The notes: generated by a model not told the origin, from the letters alone. A stretch of 64,000 nt of DNA from Desulfofustis glycolicus DSM 9705 (GCF_900130015.1 NZ_FQXS01000010.1:62001-126000), one strand, 5' to 3'; shown: positions 1-9,223, counted from the stretch's first letter. Numbers and translations are program-made.

Positions 1-404
1 CGGATGCGATGGCAGACCTTGGCGCTGCAAAGCTCGACAAACTCGTCGGGACTGTTCTGACGATGGGCGCCGACGGCGATAATGACCGTGATGTCCTCGT
101 CTCTGATGCCGGCCTCGTTGAGGTAATCGATGAGCAGCGGCAGGGTCAGCTCGTTGCGCTGCCAGCCCCTGGTGATGTCACTGACGGTGATCACCACCCG
201 CTCACCCGGTTTAACGATCTGACGCAGCGGCGGACTGTCGATCGGGTGATCGAGAGCGTGGCGGTAGGTCGCGGTCAGATCATCTGGCGGGGGGCGGTTG
301 TTGCCGACCAGTTCATAGAGCAATTGCGACTCGGGGATCGAAAAGCTGGTTGTCCCCTTGCCGATTTTCAGCGAAAATTCACGATAGTTCACGGTGCCGT
401 CCAT
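1..404 (-). CDS. LarA-family nickel-dependent racemase, N-terminal part (runs off the left edge)
   Basis: The first 134 residues are visible; the rest lies left of the window. The reading starts MDGTVNYREFSLKIGKG and contains the segment ITVSDITRGWQRNELTLPLL, followed by IAVGAHRQNSPDEF. This matches the N-terminal domain of the LarA/DUF2088 family, where a D-x-TR-type motif and an A-x-G-x-HR motif bind substrate and the nickel pincer cofactor. Family members racemise lactate or other short 2-hydroxy acids in the cytoplasm. The ATG at 402-404 overlaps the last bases of panB by being 2 bp upstream of its stop, so the two genes are translationally coupled and share the DeoR-headed operon. The exact substrate cannot be read from this fragment; malate, lactate or another hydroxy acid is possible. 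Confidence 0.75.
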   Translation of the reverse strand, partial: MDGTVNYREFSLKIGKGTTSFSIPESQLLYELVGNNRPPPDDLTATYRHALDHPIDSPPLRQIVKPGERVVITVSDITRGWQRNELTLPLLIDYLNEAGIRDEDITVIIAVGAHRQNSPDEFVELCSAKVCHRI

Positions 405-405
405 C

Positions 406-1251
406 CTACTTGTTGTGCCGGGCGGCCAGCTTGGCGGCTTCCCCTTCGACCATTTTGTAGACATGCTCGTCGCCGGGGAAAATGCCCTGGCGGACCTCGT
501 CGATGTAGGCCGCGAAGACCTTGCGGTATTCCCCGGCGACGTCGCCGTAACGCTTTACGAATTTCGGCGTAAAGGCCTGGAACAGCCCGAGAATGTCGGA
601 GCAGATCATGACCTGGCCGTCACAGTCGCCGGCGCCGATGCCGTAGATCGGGATGGGCAACTCGTCGCGAATGATCTTGGTGACTTCAGGCGGTACCCCC
701 TCGACCAGCATCGAAAAGGCGCCGGCCTCGTAGACCGCGTGTGCATCGTCGATGATCGCCTGGGCGCTGTCGGCGGTCCGCCCCTGGGCCCGAAAGCCTC
801 CCTGTGCGCCGGAACTCTGCGGGGTCAGGCCGATATGGCCCATGACCAGCATGCCGCCGTCACTGATGGCCTTGATCACCGGGGCGACCCGGACACCGCC
901 TTCGAGCTTGACACAGTCGACTGCGGCTTGCTTGTGAAAGCGAACCGCGTTGCGACAGGCGTCTTCGATACCGACCTGATAGGCGCCGAACGGCATGTCG
1001 CCGATAATGAAGGTGTTCGGTGCGGCGCGGCGAACCGCTTCGCAGTGATAGATACACTGGTCCATAGTGACCGGCACGGTGCCGGAATAGCCGTAGACAG
1101 CCATGCCAAGGCTGTCGCCGACCAGCAGCATGTCCATGCCCGCTTCTTCCGCCAGCTGTGCGGTTACATAATCGTAGGCGGTCATCCACACTGCCCGCCT
1201 GCCTTCGTCCTTCATGGTTTGCAGATCAAATCTGGTCAGTTTTTTCTTCAA
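406..1251 (-). CDS. panB: 3-methyl-2-oxobutanoate hydroxymethyltransferase (ketopantoate hydroxymethyltransferase)
   Basis: PanB adds a hydroxymethyl group from 5,10-methylene-tetrahydrofolate to 2-oxoisovalerate, the first committed step of pantothenate and CoA synthesis. Family hallmarks are present across the protein: MTAYDYVTAQLAEEAG, VGDSLGMAVYGY with the metal-binding Asp, and MGHIGLTPQ. I choose a TTG start at 1251 because an AGGAGG lies 8 bases upstream and the product (281 residues, beginning LKKKLTRFDL) then has the usual PanB length; an ATG at 1359 gives a 36-residue Pro/Arg-rich extension unlike the family. The chosen start lies inside the last 26 bp of the DeoR gene, so translation is probably coupled. 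It is unusual that panB is not next to panC or panD but next to a LarA-like gene. Confidence 0.93.
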   Translation of the reverse strand: MKKKLTRFDLQTMKDEGRRAVWMTAYDYVTAQLAEEAGMDMLLVGDSLGMAVYGYSGTVPVTMDQCIYHCEAVRRAAPNTFIIGDMPFGAYQVGIEDACRNAVRFHKQAAVDCVKLEGGVRVAPVIKAISDGGMLVMGHIGLTPQSSGAQGGFRAQGRTADSAQAIIDDAHAVYEAGAFSMLVEGVPPEVTKIIRDELPIPIYGIGAGDCDGQVMICSDILGLFQAFTPKFVKRYGDVAGEYRKVFAAYIDEVRQGIFPGDEHVYKMVEGEAAKLAARHNK

Positions 1252-2146
1252 AACGAGGTCCTCCTGGATTGGTGCTTGGGTTCGGGTTGGATTGGTTTTT
1301 GTGCGGCCGCCGGTTCGGTGGCTGATCGGCGCCGGCCGTTCCGGCATCGGTTGCGACAATCACCGGGGCGCCGTGTGCCGCCAGATTGCTCTGGATCGCG
1401 GCTGGCAAGGGACGGTCGGTGATGATCGTAAAACGGTCGTCGATGTCGAAGGCGTGATAGAAGGCGACATGACCGAATTTGGTGGCATCGGCAAGAATCA
1501 TGATCGATCCGGCGGCGGCGACCATGTAGCGTTTTGCATAGGCGATGTCGAGACTGGTGTCGCAGCACGACGATTCGTCGGTAATTGCGTGGATTCCCAT
1601 CAGCGCCACGTCGACATGCAGGTCTTGCAGAAACGAGACGCCCGGTTCTCCAAACAGGGTATAGGAGCCGGGGCGCAGGGTGCCGCCGCTGATCAGCAGA
1701 TTGATCGACGGACAACCGGCGAGCAGTTCGCCGATCCGCAGATCGTTGGTGATGGCGGTCAGGTTGAGGCCCATTTCAACGACCCGATAGGCGGCCTCGT
1801 AGACGGTGGAACTGGAGTCGAAAATAACGCTCTGGCCGTCACGCAGCCTCTCAGCGGCGCATCTGCCGATCCGTGACTTTTCCTCACGGGCGACCCGCGA
1901 CGTGATATGGTAGTCAGGTTCAAAGGTCGTGCCGGGCGCGGTTTTCAGCGAGGCGCCGCCATGACTGCGTTGAATCGCGCCGGTTCGGGCCAGCCAGTCC
2001 AGGTCGCGGCGGATGGTCGGCAGCGAGGCCTCGGTGGACTGGGCAAGCTCGTGAACGGAAATGGCTCCCTTGCGGCGGATCAGTTCCAAGATCAGATGGC
2101 GGCGCTGGGCAGGAATGAGATCCGCTTTTTTCTGCGTGACGGTCAT
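1226..2146 (-). CDS. DeoR-family transcriptional regulator
   Basis: The product is 306 residues. Residues 10-65 form the DeoR helix-turn-helix (ILELIRRKGAISVHELA, then SLPTIRRDLDWLARTG), and residues 90-245 form the sugar-phosphate-binding DeoRC domain with the typical IFDSSSTVYEAAY and ITNDLRIGELL segments. DeoR proteins are usually repressors relieved by a phosphorylated metabolite. The C-terminal 45 residues are Pro/Asn-rich, not part of the domain, and are the stretch that overlaps panB. Being first in the operon, it probably controls itself, panB and the LarA-like gene. No clear Shine-Dalgarno is seen before the ATG at 2146. The effector is unknown; a link to pantothenate is only inferred from position. 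Confidence 0.88.
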   Translation of the reverse strand: MTVTQKKADLIPAQRRHLILELIRRKGAISVHELAQSTEASLPTIRRDLDWLARTGAIQRSHGGASLKTAPGTTFEPDYHITSRVAREEKSRIGRCAAERLRDGQSVIFDSSSTVYEAAYRVVEMGLNLTAITNDLRIGELLAGCPSINLLISGGTLRPGSYTLFGEPGVSFLQDLHVDVALMGIHAITDESSCCDTSLDIAYAKRYMVAAAGSIMILADATKFGHVAFYHAFDIDDRFTIITDRPLPAAIQSNLAAHGAPVIVATDAGTAGADQPPNRRPHKNQSNPNPSTNPGGPRFEEKTDQI

Positions 2147-2422
2147 GGGCCAATCCGGGAAGAAAACAGGAATAGATATCTAAAGTGATCACAAACAATC
2201 ATAAAAAGTCAACAAGAAAAACGGTTGCGTCAACGACAGGTGCTTCTTGTTTTTCCTTTCATCACTCTCTTGGGGCCTGAATTAGGGGCGCGAGCTGCGG
2301 ATGTCAGAAGGGAGCTGCCTTCTTTTTTTCGCGAGGAGACAAAAGCATTTTTCCGCAACTGGGTTGTCATGGTACAAAGAATGCTACCGAAGATGATGAG
2401 TTCGGTCCCCGGTGTTACGACG

Positions 2423-3880
2423 ATGAATAAGCGATCGATCTTGAAGACAAAGGCCGCCGGCGCTCCCACGTGCCACCGGCGAGGACGCTTCGTGTGGGTG
2501 GTTTTGCTGACCGCCTGGGTGCTGCCGCTGACGGCCCCGATGGCCGGGGCCGTCGAGCCGCTCGAACTGCGGCTGGAAGAAGCGATTGACTGGGCGCTAC
2601 GCGACAACCGCTCGATCCGGGACGCCCGCTTGGCGATTGATAGCAGTGAGCACGGTGTTATCGCTGCCCGGCAGGCATTTGCCGTCAAGGTGCGGCCGCT
2701 CTCCAGTATCAACTATTCCAGCAGCGACGAGCGGGACATCGCGGTCTGGGAGGTCGGCGGGTCGGTATCGAGAACCTTTGAGACCGGGGTCACGGCGGCC
2801 GTTATGCCGAGCGTCGCCAAGGGAGATGCTGGCTATGACGCGGATGTCGGCTTCTCGATTACCGTTCCGCTGCTGCGCGGGTTGGGCCGAGAGGTGGTCC
2901 TCGACGAGGTTTACACCAACGAATTTGCCGTCGCCGCCGCCCGGCGCCAATTACACCGGCAGCGGGTAGATACGGTTGTGGAGACCGTTGCCGCCGTGTA
3001 CGGCCTGGTCAGAGAAGAGCAGTTGATCGGTCTCTACCGGCAGCAACTCGAAGAATTGCAGCGACATCTGCGGGTGACCGCCGGTAAGGAACGGATTGGT
3101 CTGGCCCGGTCGATGGATGTCTATCGGGTGGAGATCCGCATCAAGGAGACCGAAGACAGTCTCAACCTGGCCCGAGAACGGGCCGACACCATGGCCGATC
3201 AGCTCAAGACCCTGCTGGCCGTGCCGCTCGAGCAACCGCTGACGGTGCGGGCGCCGCTGTCCTACTCGCTGATCACCATCGGTCTGGACGAAGCGGTCGA
3301 TGTGGCCCTGGAGCAGCGGGTTGAAATCAGACAAGGTGAGGCCGATATCGCCGAGGCGCGGCGGAAGGCCCAGATAGCCTATCACAACATCATGCCCGAT
3401 TTGCAGCTGGAGGCCGCCTATACCCGTGGCGGCAGGATCGACGGCGACGATTATGTGTCGGATTATGACGAGAACCTGTTGAACGTCACGCTTTCCAGCT
3501 CGACGGATCTGGCCCGGTCGACCGAAAAGGCGAAGTGGCAGCAAAGCCGGATAGCGGTGAGCCGGCGACAGCTGCAGTACGCCGCGCTGACCGAAAGCAT
3601 TGTCCGGGAGGTTCGCCGGGTGCTCAATGCACTGGAAAAATCGGCGGAGCGGATGGCGTTGCGTCGCCAGCAGATCGCTCAGGCCACCGGCAAATTTCGC
3701 CTCGCCCAGATCAAGTTTCGCCACGGCGAGGCCGACAACTTCGATCTAATCGAGTCCCAGGGGCAGGTTCAGCAGGCACGGGCCGATCTGGTTACCGAGG
3801 AGATCAACTATATCATCAACGGCTATCGATTGCGGGCCGCCATCGGTACGCTGCTCGACGGGGACGGGGTGGCGCAATGA
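2423..3880 (+). CDS. TolC-family outer membrane efflux protein
   Basis: This 485-residue protein has a signal peptide (FVWVVLLTAWVLPLTAPMAGA) and then two OEP repeats rich in helices, ending in the typical FRLAQIKFRHGEADNFDLIE segment. TolC proteins form a trimeric outer membrane channel and periplasmic tunnel for efflux pumps. The frame is open upstream to 2225; I prefer ATG 2423 because it puts the signal peptide 23 residues from the N-terminus, but ATG 2393 is also possible and neither has a strong ribosome site. The stop overlaps the start of the adaptor gene (ATGA at 3877), showing one operon with the adaptor, ATPase and permease downstream. Confidence 0.9.
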   Translation: MNKRSILKTKAAGAPTCHRRGRFVWVVLLTAWVLPLTAPMAGAVEPLELRLEEAIDWALRDNRSIRDARLAIDSSEHGVIAARQAFAVKVRPLSSINYSSSDERDIAVWEVGGSVSRTFETGVTAAVMPSVAKGDAGYDADVGFSITVPLLRGLGREVVLDEVYTNEFAVAAARRQLHRQRVDTVVETVAAVYGLVREEQLIGLYRQQLEELQRHLRVTAGKERIGLARSMDVYRVEIRIKETEDSLNLARERADTMADQLKTLLAVPLEQPLTVRAPLSYSLITIGLDEAVDVALEQRVEIRQGEADIAEARRKAQIAYHNIMPDLQLEAAYTRGGRIDGDDYVSDYDENLLNVTLSSSTDLARSTEKAKWQQSRIAVSRRQLQYAALTESIVREVRRVLNALEKSAERMALRRQQIAQATGKFRLAQIKFRHGEADNFDLIESQGQVQQARADLVTEEINYIINGYRLRAAIGTLLDGDGVAQ

Positions 3881-5346
3881 AAGGCAGGCGGGTGGTGATC
3901 GGTCTGTTGGTGCTCACGGCGTTGGTATCCGCGGGTTATTATCTTTTCGGCGCCCCCCAGACACCGCCGCAACAAGATCCCTACCTGGTGCAGGTCGAAG
4001 TGCGCGACCTGGCTGTCGAGATCAGGACCATCGGTACGCTGGAGGCGCAGCAGGCCCACATGATCTCGTCGCAGATCAAAGGACCGGGGGCAAAGATCAT
4101 CTATCTTGCCGGCAACGGCCGCTTTGTCGCCAAGGACGAGATTCTGGTCCGTTTCGACGCCCAGCCCTTCGAGACGGCCGTCGAGGAACTGCGGATCGAG
4201 GCACACAACCTGACCGCCGCACTCGAGGCCGCGGAGCAATTGGTCGAGTGGGAAAAAAACGAAGCCGGTCAGCGGATCATCACCGCTGAATACCAGCATA
4301 AAGTGGCCCAGCTCGATCTGCGCCGCCTGGTGGAGGGCGAAGGGCCGCTCAAGCTGGCGCAGCTCAGTGATGAACTGGACGAGGCGGCTCTGGCCCTGCA
4401 GCGTCATCGGGCCTACCTTGAGGATTTGCAGGAGTTGGCCAAAGAAGGGATCGCCAATCCGGCGGAGTTGGATCGGGTCGGCGAAGACGTCAAGATTCTC
4501 GAAGAGACCCATCGTTCGGCGAAACGACAATTCGACAGCTATCAGGACTATGTGCTGCCGCTGCTGATCGAGACCGCCCGGGCCAAGGAACAGAACACGA
4601 GATTGTCGATCGAGCAAATCCGCCAGGCCAGCGTGCACAAGATTGCCAATGCCGAGGCAACCCTGATGCAGGCCAGGGGCCGGCTCAGGGCCGCCGAGGA
4701 GGCGTTGGCCAGGGCTCTCGAGGAATTGGACAAGACGGTGCTACGGGCGCCGTTTGACGGTATGATCGTGCACTACGAGACCTACCGTGACGGCGAGATG
4801 CGTACCCCGCGCGAGGGTGATACGGTCATCGTCAATCAGCCGATCATGTACTTTCCCGATATCTCCAGTCTGACGGTCAAAAGCCGGGTACGGGAGTCTG
4901 ATCTGCATCGTATTCGGGCCGGTCAGCAGGCAACGGTCTTTATCGACGCGTACCCGGAAGAGCGGTTTGCCGGCCGCCTGGCTGCTATCGGGGCCTTGGC
5001 GCGCAAGGGTGGACAGGGAGAAGAGAAATTTTTTCAGGTGGACATTTCTCTGGCCGAGACCGATGATCGGCTCAGGCCCGGCATGTCTGCCCGAGTGGTC
5101 ATCCATGTCGCTTCTCTGAGCCGGGTGCCGACACTGCCTATCCAGGCGGTGTTTCGCGATGCCGGCGGGGACTATTGCTATCTTTCCACCGGCGCGTTTT
5201 ACGAGCGGCGCTCGGTCACCGTCGGCCGGCGTAACGAGGATTTCGTGGAAATCGTTGCCGGGCTCGATGTCGGCGACCGTGTCTCGCAGGTGGTGCCGGA
5301 TACGCCGGTGCCCCGTTCCGGCAAACGCCGACAGGAAGCGCCGTGA
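3877..5346 (+). CDS. MacA/HlyD-like periplasmic adaptor of an ABC efflux pump
   Basis: The 489-residue product starts with a single membrane anchor (VVIGLLVLTALVSAGYYLFG). A biotinyl-lipoyl half-domain follows (VEIRTIGTLEAQQAHMISSQ), then a long coiled-coil hairpin at about residues 105-290, the second lipoyl half (LRAPFDGMIVHYETY) and a beta-barrel domain (FAGRLAAIGALARKG). Such adaptors bridge an inner membrane ABC transporter to a TolC channel. The ATG overlaps the TolC stop and the gene's own stop overlaps the GTG of the ATPase gene, so the order is outer membrane protein, adaptor, ATPase, permease. The coiled coil is longer than in E. coli MacA. Substrate unknown. Confidence 0.9.
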   Translation: MKGRRVVIGLLVLTALVSAGYYLFGAPQTPPQQDPYLVQVEVRDLAVEIRTIGTLEAQQAHMISSQIKGPGAKIIYLAGNGRFVAKDEILVRFDAQPFETAVEELRIEAHNLTAALEAAEQLVEWEKNEAGQRIITAEYQHKVAQLDLRRLVEGEGPLKLAQLSDELDEAALALQRHRAYLEDLQELAKEGIANPAELDRVGEDVKILEETHRSAKRQFDSYQDYVLPLLIETARAKEQNTRLSIEQIRQASVHKIANAEATLMQARGRLRAAEEALARALEELDKTVLRAPFDGMIVHYETYRDGEMRTPREGDTVIVNQPIMYFPDISSLTVKSRVRESDLHRIRAGQQATVFIDAYPEERFAGRLAAIGALARKGGQGEEKFFQVDISLAETDDRLRPGMSARVVIHVASLSRVPTLPIQAVFRDAGGDYCYLSTGAFYERRSVTVGRRNEDFVEIVAGLDVGDRVSQVVPDTPVPRSGKRRQEAP

Positions 5347-6014
5347 TCGTCGAGCTGCGTGGGGTGTGCCATGGCTATCGGCGCGGCGCCGACCTGGTAG
5401 AGGTGCTCGGCGGGGTCGATCTGTGTCTTGATCCGGGCGATTTTGTGGCGGTCATGGGTGCTTCCGGGACCGGCAAATCGACGCTGCTGCATATCCTCGG
5501 CTGTCTGTTGCGCCCGGCCGGCGGCAGCTATCTGCTCGACGGTGAGCAGCTGCAGGGACGACCGGAACGGGAACTGGCCGCACTACGTTCACGCCGGATC
5601 GCTCATGTCTTCCAGATGTTTTACCTGCTACCGCATCTCGATGTCGTGCAGAACGTCGCGTTGCCTTTTCTCTATCAGGAGGGACTGTCCAGATCCGAGG
5701 TGCGCTACCGGGTTGACGATGCCATTGACCGGGTCGGGCTTGGGCAGCGACGCAAACACCGGCCGGCTGAGCTGTCCGGCGGCGAGTTGCAGCGGGTGGC
5801 TATTGCCCGGGCACTGGCGCCCCGCCCCGATCTGATCCTGGCCGATGAGCCGACCGGCAATCTCGATGCGCGCACCGGCGGTGATATCCTCGACCTGTTT
5901 CAGGCGATGAACGACGACGGCCATACCATTGTCATGGTCACCCATGATCGCCACGTGGCTTCCCGGGCCGGGCGCCTGGTGACGCTGCGGGACGGGACAC
6001 TGCACGATGGCTGA
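5343..6014 (+). CDS. ABC transporter ATP-binding protein, MacB/LolD type
   Basis: A 223-residue ATPase with all nucleotide-binding motifs: Walker [10 protein letters not shown], signature [15 protein letters not shown], Walker [13 protein letters not shown] and the switch histidine in MVTHDRH. It belongs to the MacB/LolD/FtsE group, which powers mechanotransmission rather than classical transport. Translation starts at GTG 5343, overlapping the adaptor's TGA, and ends 8 bp inside the permease gene. In classical MacB the ATPase and membrane domain are fused; here they are two genes. Confidence 0.93.
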   Translation: MIVELRGVCHGYRRGADLVEVLGGVDLCLDPGDFVAVMGASGTGKSTLLHILGCLLRPAGGSYLLDGEQLQGRPERELAALRSRRIAHVFQMFYLLPHLDVVQNVALPFLYQEGLSRSEVRYRVDDAIDRVGLGQRRKHRPAELSGGELQRVAIARALAPRPDLILADEPTGNLDARTGGDILDLFQAMNDDGHTIVMVTHDRHVASRAGRLVTLRDGTLHDG

Positions 6015-7236
6015 ATTTTTCTCCGACAGCGTCCGCACGGCGATCACCTCCCTGGCGCAGCACAAGCTGCGCTCGCTGCTCAGCATTGTCGGCATTGTCT
6101 GCGGTGTGTCGACGGTGCTGGCGATCTTTGCCATCGGCGCCGGTGCCGAGGCGGAGACTATGCGGCGTATCGGTCAGCTCGGCTTGAACAATATCTATCT
6201 GCGCGCCGACAACCTGACCGAACAGCAGATTGCCCGGGCTCGGAGGTACCAGTCCCGTGGTCTGCAGATCGGCGACTTGACGCGTCTGCAGACGACCGGC
6301 CTGCCGATCAGGCGAACGGCGGCCAGTCGGGACCAGCGGGTCGAGCTGGCCGGTCTGCCCGACGATGTGCAAGGGCGGGTTATCGAAGCGACCCGTGATT
6401 ATCGGGCTGTTCTCGGCTTGACCATGGCCGCGGGGCGGTTCCTGGCCGACCGGGATCTGGCCGATCGTAATCGGGTTTGTGTTCTCGGCTGGTCTGTTTC
6501 CGCAGCTCTTGGCGCGGACGGCAAGCCGGGTGCCCTGATCCGGATCGGTTCCGAGTTGTGGCAGGTAGTCGGGGTGCTCGACCGGCGGGATGTCGACGCA
6601 GCGGAAACCGGCCGGATTTCGTTGCTCGACATTAATACGATGATCATCGTCCCGCTCGGCACGCTGGGTGCAGCGGCAGACGGTGAACCGGTCAGTGAAT
6701 TGATCGTCGAGCTGGCAACGGTGGAACGGATCGAGGCAGCGACGGTAGTGATTGCCGGCACCGTCCGGGCAGCCCATCATGGCGTCGATGATTTTTCGGT
6801 GATTGTCCCGAATGAACTGCTGAGCCAAGCCAGAGAAATCCAGCGGTTATTCACCATCGTCTTCGGTTCGATCGGCACGTTGTCCCTGATCATCGGCGGC
6901 GTCGGTATCATGAATATCATGCTCGCCGGTATTTCCGAGCGGGTCAGGGAGATCGGGCTGCGTCGTGCGGTTGGCGCCCGGCCCGATCATATCGTCGTAC
7001 AGTTCCTCAGTGAGGCCGTCTTGCTGACCACGCTCGGCGGTCTGCTCGGCCTGGCCGGCGGCTGGGCGCTGGCCCGCGGGGTTTCGCTCTATGCCGGCTG
7101 GCCGATAGTGATCTCGTCGGCGACCATCGTGCTGCCGCTGCTGATGGCGCTGGCCACCGGTTGCCTGTTTGGTATCTACCCGGCCTTCAAGGCGGCCCGG
7201 ATGGATCCGTTGCAGGCGCTGGGTTATGGGGAGTAA
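6007..7236 (+). CDS. ABC transporter permease, MacB/FtsX type
   Basis: The 409-residue protein has the MacB topology: one N-terminal transmembrane helix after a short amphipathic helix (LRSLLSIVGIVCGVSTVLAI), a large periplasmic MacB_PCD domain (about residues 45-250), and three C-terminal helices of the FtsX domain beginning near SLIIGGVGIMNIMLAGISER and including the conserved EIGLRRAVGAR coupling segment. It would pair with the ATPase encoded just upstream, and the whole operon would move a substrate from the periplasm through TolC. It is the last gene of the operon; a strong hairpin terminator begins 17 bp after its stop. Confidence 0.93.
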   Translation: MAEFFSDSVRTAITSLAQHKLRSLLSIVGIVCGVSTVLAIFAIGAGAEAETMRRIGQLGLNNIYLRADNLTEQQIARARRYQSRGLQIGDLTRLQTTGLPIRRTAASRDQRVELAGLPDDVQGRVIEATRDYRAVLGLTMAAGRFLADRDLADRNRVCVLGWSVSAALGADGKPGALIRIGSELWQVVGVLDRRDVDAAETGRISLLDINTMIIVPLGTLGAAADGEPVSELIVELATVERIEAATVVIAGTVRAAHHGVDDFSVIVPNELLSQAREIQRLFTIVFGSIGTLSLIIGGVGIMNIMLAGISERVREIGLRRAVGARPDHIVVQFLSEAVLLTTLGGLLGLAGGWALARGVSLYAGWPIVISSATIVLPLLMALATGCLFGIYPAFKAARMDPLQALGYGE

Positions 7237-7253
7237 CAGACGGAAAAAAGGAC

Positions 7254-7309
7254 AAAAAACGGGACATCCTCCTTTTTGCCGAAGTAAAAAGGGGGACTGT
7301 CCCGTTTTT
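7254..7309. terminator. Bidirectional rho-independent terminator
   Basis: An imperfect inverted repeat with arms of about 26 bases: AAAAACGGGACA with a following CCTCCTTTTT pairs with AAAAAGGGGG and TGTCCCGTTTTT across an 8-base loop. Each strand ends in a T run. It sits between the convergent efflux operon and the CsgG-like gene and can end both transcripts. Confidence 0.85.
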
Positions 7310-8558
7310 ATTCGAATTCCAGCGTAAAGGCGGTCCGGCCGCTGAGCGGGGTGGCGTCTTCGCTTTGGAAATTGGTCAGGATGATATCGACCGAGGTTAC
7401 CGTTCCTTCGCAAAAGGTTTCCTGACCACTCCAGCTGGTCCGGTAATGCTGGACATCGAGCCAGCTGCCGGTCACGGTAAAGGACGCCTCGCTGCTGTCA
7501 GCATAGCCGAAACGGGTGTCCATCGGTTCCGAGAAGGTAAAGGTCACGGCATCTTCTGCGCAGGTGACGCTGGTAGTATCAATGGCGACGGTCGGCTCCG
7601 GCTCGGCCGGCGGCGGTTCACTGCTGCCGCCGCCACCGCCACCACCACCGGCGGCCGCGATCAGGGCAACCCCGCCGGCAACGGCGGCAACGCCGAGGCC
7701 GATTTTCATCGATGAACTCATCTCCGATTCCGGGGGCGGCGGCAGCGGTTCCGGTGTCCGGGCAACAGGGGCGGCCTCGAGATCAGCGAGCAGATTGCCC
7801 TCGGTCAGTTCCTGCAGGGCCTCGCGGGCCAGATCGAAACTCGGGTCCTCGGCCAGTGCCCGGGTGTACAGATCGGCGGCCTGCCGGTACTGGCCCCGAT
7901 CGGAGGCGTCGATTCCGAGAAAAAAGGCGAGCAGGGCCGGAGTGCTGGCCGATGGCGGAACTTCCAGGCCGCGGCGTTCTTTTGTCGGTAGATAGATATT
8001 GAGACTGTCGAGGACGTGGAACAGCACGTCCTTCTGGATGCGATACAACTCGTCGATGGGACCGGCGGCTGAAGGCAACGGAGAGGTGGTGCCGAAGGGC
8101 ACGTCGATCAGAGAGGTGTTCACGGCCAGCTGCTCGATCGATCCTTCGGTGATCGCACCATTGACCATGTAATAGGCGTCCAGCAATTTGCCGATGCGTG
8201 GCGCAGCGCTGTCCTCAACGGCGTCACCGGTGCCCGGCTGTACTTCGTCGAGTAATGCTTGCACTTTTGTGCGCTGGATCACGGTAATCGACTCGATTTT
8301 CGCCAGGTCATGGCTCAGCAGCAGAGCCATTCCCTTCTGCAGTGCATCCAGTCGTTTTTGACCGGTGCGGTTATGGAAATTGAGCACGGCAATAGTCTTG
8401 GAGTTTGTTACCTCGTCGGGCTGAACCTGACCGCTGACGACTTGCCGTGCCCAGTCGCGCTCTTCCCGGGAAATGACCTGGCCTGCTTGGACGGCGGTTG
8501 AACCGTAGAGTAACAGCGTGGCGGTGCAGAGGTATCGGAAAAACGACCGGTGTCTCAT
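7308..8558 (-). CDS. Secreted CsgG-like protein with TPR segment and glycine-rich linker, function unknown
   Basis: The 416-residue product has a cleavable signal peptide (YLCTATLLLYGSTAVQA). Residues about 50-190 resemble the CsgG/FlgO-type fold of outer membrane-associated assembly proteins (KTIAVLNFHNRTGQKRLDAL, then LAKIESITVIQRTKVQALLD). Residues about 215-260 look like one or two TPR helical pairs (GQYRQAADLYTRALAEDPSF). A hydrophobic stretch ending in nine consecutive glycines (about 295-325) follows, then an Ig-like C-terminal domain. The start at 8558 is preceded by GGAGGGAG; the frame continues upstream to 8687 but without a signal peptide at the new end. Location periplasm or cell surface. 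The mixed architecture is not one I recognise. Confidence 0.75.
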   Translation of the reverse strand: MRHRSFFRYLCTATLLLYGSTAVQAGQVISREERDWARQVVSGQVQPDEVTNSKTIAVLNFHNRTGQKRLDALQKGMALLLSHDLAKIESITVIQRTKVQALLDEVQPGTGDAVEDSAAPRIGKLLDAYYMVNGAITEGSIEQLAVNTSLIDVPFGTTSPLPSAAGPIDELYRIQKDVLFHVLDSLNIYLPTKERRGLEVPPSASTPALLAFFLGIDASDRGQYRQAADLYTRALAEDPSFDLAREALQELTEGNLLADLEAAPVARTPEPLPPPPESEMSSSMKIGLGVAAVAGGVALIAAAGGGGGGGGSSEPPPAEPEPTVAIDTTSVTCAEDAVTFTFSEPMDTRFGYADSSEASFTVTGSWLDVQHYRTSWSGQETFCEGTVTSVDIILTNFQSEDATPLSGRTAFTLEFE

Positions 8559-8823
8559 GAACTCCCTCCTGATGGATACAGCCGGGGTGCGGTGCGCTGT
8601 CCAGCCACGCTGTTCCGGCGTGAAGAAATCAAGCAATGGCGTCGATCGGAACCGATTCATAATAGCCAACATGTTCAGGAAAGTCATCGCATTTCACCAA
8701 TCAACCTGGCTCGTTGCGGCAGACTATGGCGACGGGGCGGGAAACGGAGGGGCGAGGCGGGGCGGATTCACCCGGCAGGCGGCGGGATCGGACGTGCTGA
8801 GAGAGAGGACCCCGCCGGCCTGG

Positions 8824-9045
8824 TCAGGTGATGTCTGTCGGGTTGCAGAGCTGATCGCGCTCTTCGGCGACCCTTCCGCAGGTACTGCAGGAATAGTTCA
8901 TCGCGGCTAGTTTGCCTTTGCAGACATGGTTGACCGAGACGTTGTGTGCTCCGCAATACTCGCAGTGCAGGTGGACATCGGCGGGGTTGCACAGATGACC
9001 GGGGTCATCGGCAACGGCGCCGCAGTTTTGACAGGTGTGGGCCAT
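8824..9045 (-). CDS. Small triple zinc-ribbon-like protein
   Basis: A 73-residue protein made of three tandem repeats, each of the form C-x2-C-G-x9-C: CQNCGAVADDPGHLC, CEYCGAHNVSVNHVC and CSTCGRVAEERDQLC. Nine cysteines and adjacent histidines suggest binding of zinc or another metal. The ATG at 9045 has GGAGG 7 bases upstream. It stands alone between the CsgG-like gene and the UspA gene. Role unknown; redox sensing or metal storage are possible. Confidence 0.75.
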   Translation of the reverse strand: MAHTCQNCGAVADDPGHLCNPADVHLHCEYCGAHNVSVNHVCKGKLAAMNYSCSTCGRVAEERDQLCNPTDIT

Positions 9046-9223
9046 TACGGACCTCCTTACAGCTCACGGACAGGCTCGCCGGCACTTTTCGGGTAGGCCG
9101 TGCCCCACCGTTTGTACATGCCGGCAGCCATCATGAGCCGTCATCGATGTGTTGTCGCGGGGCTCGGCCGGAGGTTAAATGCTAAGCCTGTCGGGGTGAA
9201 CTGTCAATGGCGCCCGTGGTACG

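Noticed and set aside
394-1422. 342-residue plus-strand open frame over panB
   Set aside because: It is a high-GC shadow of panB and the DeoR gene; no ribosome site and no recognisable protein.
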